Source of the DNA: an uncultured Eubacteriales bacterium
GTDB taxonomy: Bacteria > Bacillota > Clostridia > Peptostreptococcales > Anaerovoracaceae
NCBI GenBank assembly: GCA_902786355.1
Contig: CADABZ010000036.1
Coordinates: 1-45,680, forward strand
Length of the DNA: 45,680 nucleotides
Reading direction: 5' to 3'
The translations under genes and the position numbers were made by a program. The notes under the pieces were generated by a model. The model was not told the DNA's origin and made no database searches. It saw nothing but the letters and a program-made list of their open reading frames with translations. Position 1 is the first letter of the stretch, and each line of letters starts with the position of its first letter. This document shows, piece after piece, positions 42,167 through 45,680 of this stretch.

Positions 42167-43330
42167 ATGGCTGAGAAAAAGAAGCGCAGGAATGAAGTGT
42201 GCGTAGGAGGTTATTCATATCAGAAGATCTGCCGGAAGGTTGGAATGAAGCAGAATAAAGCTGGTAAATGGGTGCCTGAATATAAGAACTTCTATGGGAA
42301 GACTAAGAAGGAAGCTATTGCAAAGTATGAAGCATATAAGAACATCAGGAGCAACGGGAAGTTTAACAGCAACACGTGTCTTGGTGAATTTATAACCTGG
42401 TGGACAGACAATGTGTATCTTCAGGATAGTTCGGTCAAGCCGGGAACAAGAACGCTGCACATCAACAGCTATCACAATGTCTTCGACGGCTGCGGTGTTC
42501 TCGGGATGTCCGTATCGGAGATCACGGGTGCGGATCTGCAGGCAGTTATGTCAGCTTCATCCCGCGGTGCTACAACAAAACGTCATGCGCGGAGTTTTAT
42601 CAAGAGGTTCTATATATATCTTGAGTCTCAGCACATAGCAAAGAATATCACTAACTGCTTAGTGCTTCCTGAGGCGGAACACAGGAAAACCGATCAGGCT
42701 ATAGAAACCTTTACGGATGAGGAAATAGCCAAGTTCCTTAATAAGACTCCTTCGGATCATCGCCTGAGGCTGTTGATAGTACTCGCTATCTATACGGGTG
42801 CAAGAATCGGTGAGCTGAGTGCACTGACATATGCCGATCTGGAGAATGGTAAGATCAATATCAACAAACAGCTTGTTGAGATTGATCCGATCATCACTGA
42901 GCGCGGAAAGACAAAGGCCAGAGCAGAGATTTCCGAGACGAAGACGAAAGCGTCTGTACGGACACTGCCGCTTGAACCACTGGACTTCATCCAGAAGGAG
43001 ATAAACAATCACCATAAGTGGCATAGAGCCGAGATGCTCAAGAGAGGATACCGAACCCAGTACGTGTTCACAACATCAAGCGGGGAACTCTATTTCAAAA
43101 GCAGTATTCGTACTGCCTTCACTCGTTTATGCAAGAGCATCGAGGTTGAGAAGAAATCTATTCATGTGTTCCGTCACACGTTCGGATCGAAACTTGCCAA
43201 ATCCGGAGTGCCTATTCAGGATGTCAGCAAGATGATGGGACACGACAGCATTACCGTAACGGCGAAGTACTATGTCAACATCGATGATGATCAGAAGAGA
43301 TCAGCTTTGAAGAAGCTGGCATTCGGATAG
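42167..43330 (+). CDS. int: ICE tyrosine recombinase (integrase)
   Basis: The 387-residue protein has an N-terminal arm-binding domain (about 10-60: KKRRNEVCVGG.., W.PEYKNFYGKTKKEA), a core-binding domain (about 65-165) and a catalytic domain with TGARIGELSAL (Arg), HVFRHTFGSKL (H-x-x-R), MMGHDSITVTAKYY (His and nucleophile Tyr). It is complete and of normal length. The gene ends 100 bp before the att site, and the TCGGTTAAA repeats next to it are probably its arm-type sites. Confidence 0.95.
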   Translation: MAEKKKRRNEVCVGGYSYQKICRKVGMKQNKAGKWVPEYKNFYGKTKKEAIAKYEAYKNIRSNGKFNSNTCLGEFITWWTDNVYLQDSSVKPGTRTLHINSYHNVFDGCGVLGMSVSEITGADLQAVMSASSRGATTKRHARSFIKRFYIYLESQHIAKNITNCLVLPEAEHRKTDQAIETFTDEEIAKFLNKTPSDHRLRLLIVLAIYTGARIGELSALTYADLENGKININKQLVEIDPIITERGKTKARAEISETKTKASVRTLPLEPLDFIQKEINNHHKWHRAEMLKRGYRTQYVFTTSSGELYFKSSIRTAFTRLCKSIEVEKKSIHVFRHTFGSKLAKSGVPIQDVSKMMGHDSITVTAKYYVNIDDDQKRSALKKLAFG

Positions 43331-43337
43331 ACGCTGA

Positions 43338-43360
43338 TATCGGTTAAATATCGGTTAAAA
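43338..43360. repeat. Integrase arm-type repeats beside att A
   Basis: TATCGGTTAAATATCGGTTAAAA contains two direct TCGGTTAAA copies 13 bp apart. The same motif recurs at 43593-43623, 43791-43813, 44044-44075 and 44146-44168, always flanking the att copies. Confidence 0.75.
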
Positions 43361-43430
43361 CTACAGGAATGAATGATGGGATGCAGTAATTGCAACGCCT
43401 TGAGACTGTTTTGGGCATTACGAGGCGGTT

Positions 43431-43458
43431 GGGGGTTCGACTCCCCCCATCAGCTCCA
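43431..43458 (+). other. att site A: tRNA 3' end (T-arm and acceptor), right end of the ICE
   Basis: GGGGG-TTCGACT-CCCCC is a perfect tRNA T-arm, followed by CATCAGC, discriminator T and CCA, the exact 3' end of a tRNA. A complete tRNA body is absent, so this is the copy left by site-specific integration. The 7-nt acceptor strand fits a GCTGATG-starting tRNA, which I would call tRNA-Thr-like with moderate confidence. Confidence 0.75.
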
Positions 43459-43462
43459 AGAC

Positions 43463-43496
43463 AACCGTTGGCCTATAGTGGGCTGACGGTTTTTTC
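43463..43496 (+). terminator. Terminator after att A
   Basis: AACCGT...ACGGTT, with inner GCC/GGC pairs, followed by TTTTT. Confidence 0.7.
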
Positions 43497-43882
43497 GTTG
43501 AAATTCCAGCACTTTCCGACTGTCAAGATTCGCGTGTTGCTGTTCAATATCGTCTGTTGGGAATCGCCCGATAACGCACAAAGTGCAATATTTTCGGTTA
43601 AATATCGATTAAATTCGGTTAAATTTTCAGAGCCCGGACAGGCAGCAGAAGGCGAATATCTGAGTACTGGTTACCCCAGAGGCAGAAATGGCTGAAAAAG
43701 TGTAGCAACTTTTCTAACCATTTTCGTCCGGCATGGGATGAGGATAGAACTTCATCGAGTCGGATACGGAAATGGACACTGAAACACTCTATCGATTAAA
43801 TATCGGTTAAAACTACAAAGGCGAATTATGAGATGCAGTAATTACAAGGCGCACAGGCAGTTTTGAACATTACGCTGAGGTT

Positions 43883-43910
43883 GTGGGTTCGACTCCCACT
43901 ATCAGCTCCA
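43883..43910 (+). other. att site B: tRNA 3' end
   Basis: GTGGG-TTCGACT-CCCAC T-arm, TATCAGC acceptor strand, T, CCA. The ~50 bp before it (AGGCAGTTTTGAACATTACG) also match those before att A. Confidence 0.75.
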
Positions 43911-43913
43911 TAG

Positions 43914-43947
43914 ACTCCCTCGGGTTCAAGGACCTGGGGGATTTTTC
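43914..43947 (+). terminator. Terminator after att B
   Basis: CTCCCTCGGGT pairs imperfectly (with G-U pairs) with ACCTGGGGGAT, then TTTTT. Confidence 0.6.
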
Positions 43948-44237
43948 ATTGGAATTTCAGTACTTTCCGGCTGTCAAGATTCGCTCGATGTTGTTCAATT
44001 ACGTCCATTGTGCATTGCCCGGTAACGTGCATATTACAAATTATTCGGTTAAATATCGATTAAAATCGGTTAAAAAATCCAGGGGCAACGCGAGATCAGG
44101 CGCATAATACATGCAGACTGGATTTCCGGGGTAATACACATCGGCTTCGGTTAATTATCGGTTAAAAGCAAAATGCCGAAAGCTGAAACACTACAATTGC
44201 AAGGCATAGAGGCTGATTCTGACATTACGAGAAGGTT

Positions 44238-44265
44238 GTGGGTTCGACTCCCACTATCAGCTCCA
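44238..44265 (+). other. att site C: tRNA 3' end
   Basis: Identical to att B over the T-arm and acceptor. It is preceded by GCATAGAGGCTGATTCTGAC and CATTACGAGAAGG, a more diverged flank than A and B share. Confidence 0.75.
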
Positions 44266-44271
44266 GAAATT

Positions 44272-44298
44272 GGTCTCCGAAACCGGAGACCTTTTTTC
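44272..44298 (+). terminator. Terminator after att C
   Basis: GGTCTCC (44272-44278), loop GAAACC, GGAGACC (44285-44291), TTTTTT. A perfect stem, probably the native terminator of the tRNA locus or of the adjoining element. Confidence 0.85.
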
Positions 44299-44365
44299 GT
44301 GAAGCCGTTGATTTTACTGCGATACACGATTTTCATCATTGTCATTGTGCGCAGTTTCTTGTAAA

Positions 44366-44397
44366 TGTATCCAGGCGCATGGATACACCTGGATACA
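44366..44397. repeat. TGTATCCAGG inverted and direct repeats next to second integrase
   Basis: TGTATCCAGG (44366-44375) and CCTGGATACA (44388-44397) are inverted copies, and GGATACA occurs twice as a direct repeat (44381, 44391). They sit just past the integrase gene end and may be its core or arm sites. Confidence 0.55.
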
Positions 44398-44411
44398 CTT
44401 GATTTTGTGTG

Positions 44412-45680
44412 TCAACTAGACAAAGCGTAAGTGATCTGAGTGAGCTTCTCATCATCTTCGCTTCTGTCAAAGCAGTAATTGTTAAGAGTAGTTCTTTCGT
44501 CAACATGCCCGGCAAGCTGCCTGGTTGTATTGATGCTTACACCATTGCTGATAAGGGTAGATGTGAAAGTCTTACGCTCTTTGTGCGGGCTGCGCTCGTC
44601 TATTCCGAGGTCCCGGCAGTATTTCTTGATCGCTTTTTCAATCGCATTGTAGGTGCTGATTGGCTTGTCATTAGGGCAGAAAATAAAGCCCTTGAGTTCC
44701 AAACCTTTTTCCTGGCGGTGATTTTTAATCTCCTCAATGACCTCTGCTGCAAGCGGAATGAGCGGGATCGTCCTGCTGCCATATGTTCCCTTGGTATGCT
44801 CTACGATTTCTCCTGTCGGGAAGCGGACCAGTCTGTTTACTGTCATACTGTTCCCTGTAATATCCTCAAACTTGAGAGCGGATATCTCACCAATACGCAG
44901 ACCCGTATAGAACATGAAGATTATTGCCAGCGGTGTATACCACTGAACATAATTTTCGTTCTTTCTGAATGCAGTCCATGCGCGGTCGACGATCATATTC
45001 TCTTCAGCCTTGGTAAAAACTTGCGTATGATCAGGTTTCTTGACTTCGGGAACAAGAACCCTTCGCCTGTTTACTTTAACATCCAGGAATAAGTTCTTGT
45101 TAATGATCTCGCTGTCTACTGCAAAATCCAACAACTGCCTGATTATTGCAGAGAAGTTACCATACTGGTGAGCATTCATATTGTGCTTACGGATCATCGT
45201 ATGAACCCAAGTATCGAGCTCAAGCTTTGTAATGCTTTTAATCGGCTTCTTGACTATGGCGTCATTTTCATAATATCTGCACCAATCATACTTGATGCGT
45301 ATTACTGTAGTTTCACATACATGAAGACTCTTAAATTCGATCCATGCGGGGTATAAGGCTTCAAGTGTGCAGGCCTCTCTGACAAGATCCTTATCATGAG
45401 AAGTGTAGTACTCGCATATCAAATCAATCAAATCATCTTTTTTGGATTTGACTATGAGCTTACGACCTTCTTTCTTGGTTTCGTCGGGCAGGTGAGAACG
45501 CCACCTGCCATCACTGCCTTGATAAATTGAATATGGGTGTTTTTCTAGGATCTTCTCCTTTCTGGACTTTCTCATATCTTTTTCGACGTCCCTCAGGTCG
45601 ATGGTACCATTTTGAGAGATATACGACAAGATTTCGTCCGGAGTAAAATGCATCTCAGGGAGATGCGTGTCGGTCGTGAC
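44412..45680 (-). CDS. Second tyrosine recombinase (integrase of a neighbouring element)
   Basis: The minus-strand protein (413 residues from ATG 45653) is a full tyrosine recombinase: a basic arm-binding segment (KSRKEKILEKHPYSIYQG), a core-binding domain (~95-195), TGLRIGEISAL (Arg), SPHKERKTFTSTL (H-x-x-R), LAGHVDERTTLNNY (His, Tyr). It is only distantly similar to the ICE integrase. No clear ribosome-binding site precedes 45653 and the frame stays open to the window edge, so the start may be farther upstream. It marks a second element abutting the att array. Confidence 0.9.
   Translation of the reverse strand, partial: VTTDTHLPEMHFTPDEILSYISQNGTIDLRDVEKDMRKSRKEKILEKHPYSIYQGSDGRWRSHLPDETKKEGRKLIVKSKKDDLIDLICEYYTSHDKDLVREACTLEALYPAWIEFKSLHVCETTVIRIKYDWCRYYENDAIVKKPIKSITKLELDTWVHTMIRKHNMNAHQYGNFSAIIRQLLDFAVDSEIINKNLFLDVKVNRRRVLVPEVKKPDHTQVFTKAEENMIVDRAWTAFRKNENYVQWYTPLAIIFMFYTGLRIGEISALKFEDITGNSMTVNRLVRFPTGEIVEHTKGTYGSRTIPLIPLAAEVIEEIKNHRQEKGLELKGFIFCPNDKPISTYNAIEKAIKKYCRDLGIDERSPHKERKTFTSTLISNGVSINTTRQLAGHVDERTTLNNYCFDRSEDDEKLTQITYALSS

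Larger units (their letters stand above)
43459..43910. mobile_element. Gene-less mini-element 1 between att A and att B
   Basis: After att A come a terminator (43463-43496), a left-end-like stretch (CAGCACTTTCCGACTGTCAA...), arm repeats TCGGTTAAATATCGATTAAA (43594), ~170 bp of filler, a second arm pair (43791-43813), the GATGCAGTAATTACAAGGC stretch and att B. It holds both ends of an ICE-like element and no genes. Confidence 0.6.
43911..44265. mobile_element. Gene-less mini-element 2 between att B and att C
   Basis: The same plan as mini-element 1 in 355 bp: terminator (43914-43947), a left-end stretch homologous to 43501-43623 (CTTTCCGGCTGTCAAGATTC), arm repeats (44044-44075), then arms (44146-44168) and att C. 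No gene. Confidence 0.6.

Noticed and set aside
43390-44107. Plus-strand frames of 74-101 codons in the att array
   Set aside because: They run through tRNA-like arms, terminators and arm repeats, and have no ribosome-binding sites.
43389-44265. tmRNA (ssrA) 3' end as the attachment site
   Set aside because: CAGCTCCA suggested tmRNA, but T-arm, 7-nt acceptor strand, discriminator and CCA fit a tRNA 3' end exactly, leaving no extra bases. No tmRNA body is present.
1-45680. CRISPR array, rRNA genes or an intact tRNA gene
   Set aside because: No regularly spaced repeat-spacer pattern, no rRNA-like stretches and no complete tRNA cloverleaf were seen; only tRNA 3' ends occur.

Overview
The window looks like the right-hand ~43.5 kb of an integrative and conjugative element (ICE) of a Clostridia-type Firmicute, followed by the start of a second element. 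Support: strong AGGAGG ribosome-binding sites, a Gram-positive VirB/VirD4 transfer module of the Clostridia conjugative-transposon type (PcfB, PrgI, VirB4, CHAP hydrolase), an LPxTG-like wall-anchored VaFE/SpaA adhesin, and xis/int beside a tRNA-type attachment site. Genus cannot be read from the sequence; families were recognised by eye, without database searches.

Layout. (1) 1-12,025: transfer operon on the + strand, from a relaxase whose 5' part is split off by a group II intron (only its domains V/VI are in the window) through PcfB, an ArdC-like protein, VirD4, a VirB2-like pilin, an NrdD-like microprotein, TrbL/VirB6, DUF5688, PrgI, VirB4 and a double-domain cell-wall hydrolase, closed by a strong terminator. 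(2) 12,024-16,419: scrambled zone of minus-strand fragments (frameshifted UvrD-tail-like gene, YdbC/PC4 protein, truncated SNF2 helicase) and IS21-family remnants. (3) 16,585-28,049: a compact cargo cluster: a LysR regulator divergent from eleven co-directional genes (AroM, OPT transporter, M29-like peptidase, M20 dipeptidase, DUF1177, second M29-like peptidase, Asp/Glu-racemase-like protein, AEC carrier, nitroreductase, DUF6092-like, proline-iminopeptidase-like hydrolase). It reads as an import-and-breakdown system for an unknown peptide-like compound. It is bracketed by diverged direct repeats (a NucS-like nuclease 3' end plus a ~156-bp sequence). (4) 29,638-36,600: ICE control and replication region: a repressor with two matching TTGCC-N4-GGCAA operators, a possible leader-peptide attenuator, small HTH proteins, an AAA+ helicase-like protein and a sigma-like HTH protein. 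(5) 36,647-43,330: a 1,568-residue surface adhesin, then xis and int. The adhesin and the xis/int unit are each preceded by the same ~90-bp promoter module carrying boxes spaced like LytTR-regulator sites. (6) 43,338-44,298: three tandem tRNA-3'-end att sites enclosing two gene-less mini-elements that keep integrase arm-type repeats. (7) 44,412-end: a second, unrelated tyrosine integrase on the minus strand.

How the parts work together (inference): the 32,279 repressor would hold down its own promoter and the 29,638 promoter; the LytTR-like module would couple adhesin display to excision; the adhesin may help mating contact; and the cargo cluster would give the host a nutritional advantage. 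The mini-elements could be moved in trans by the ICE integrase.
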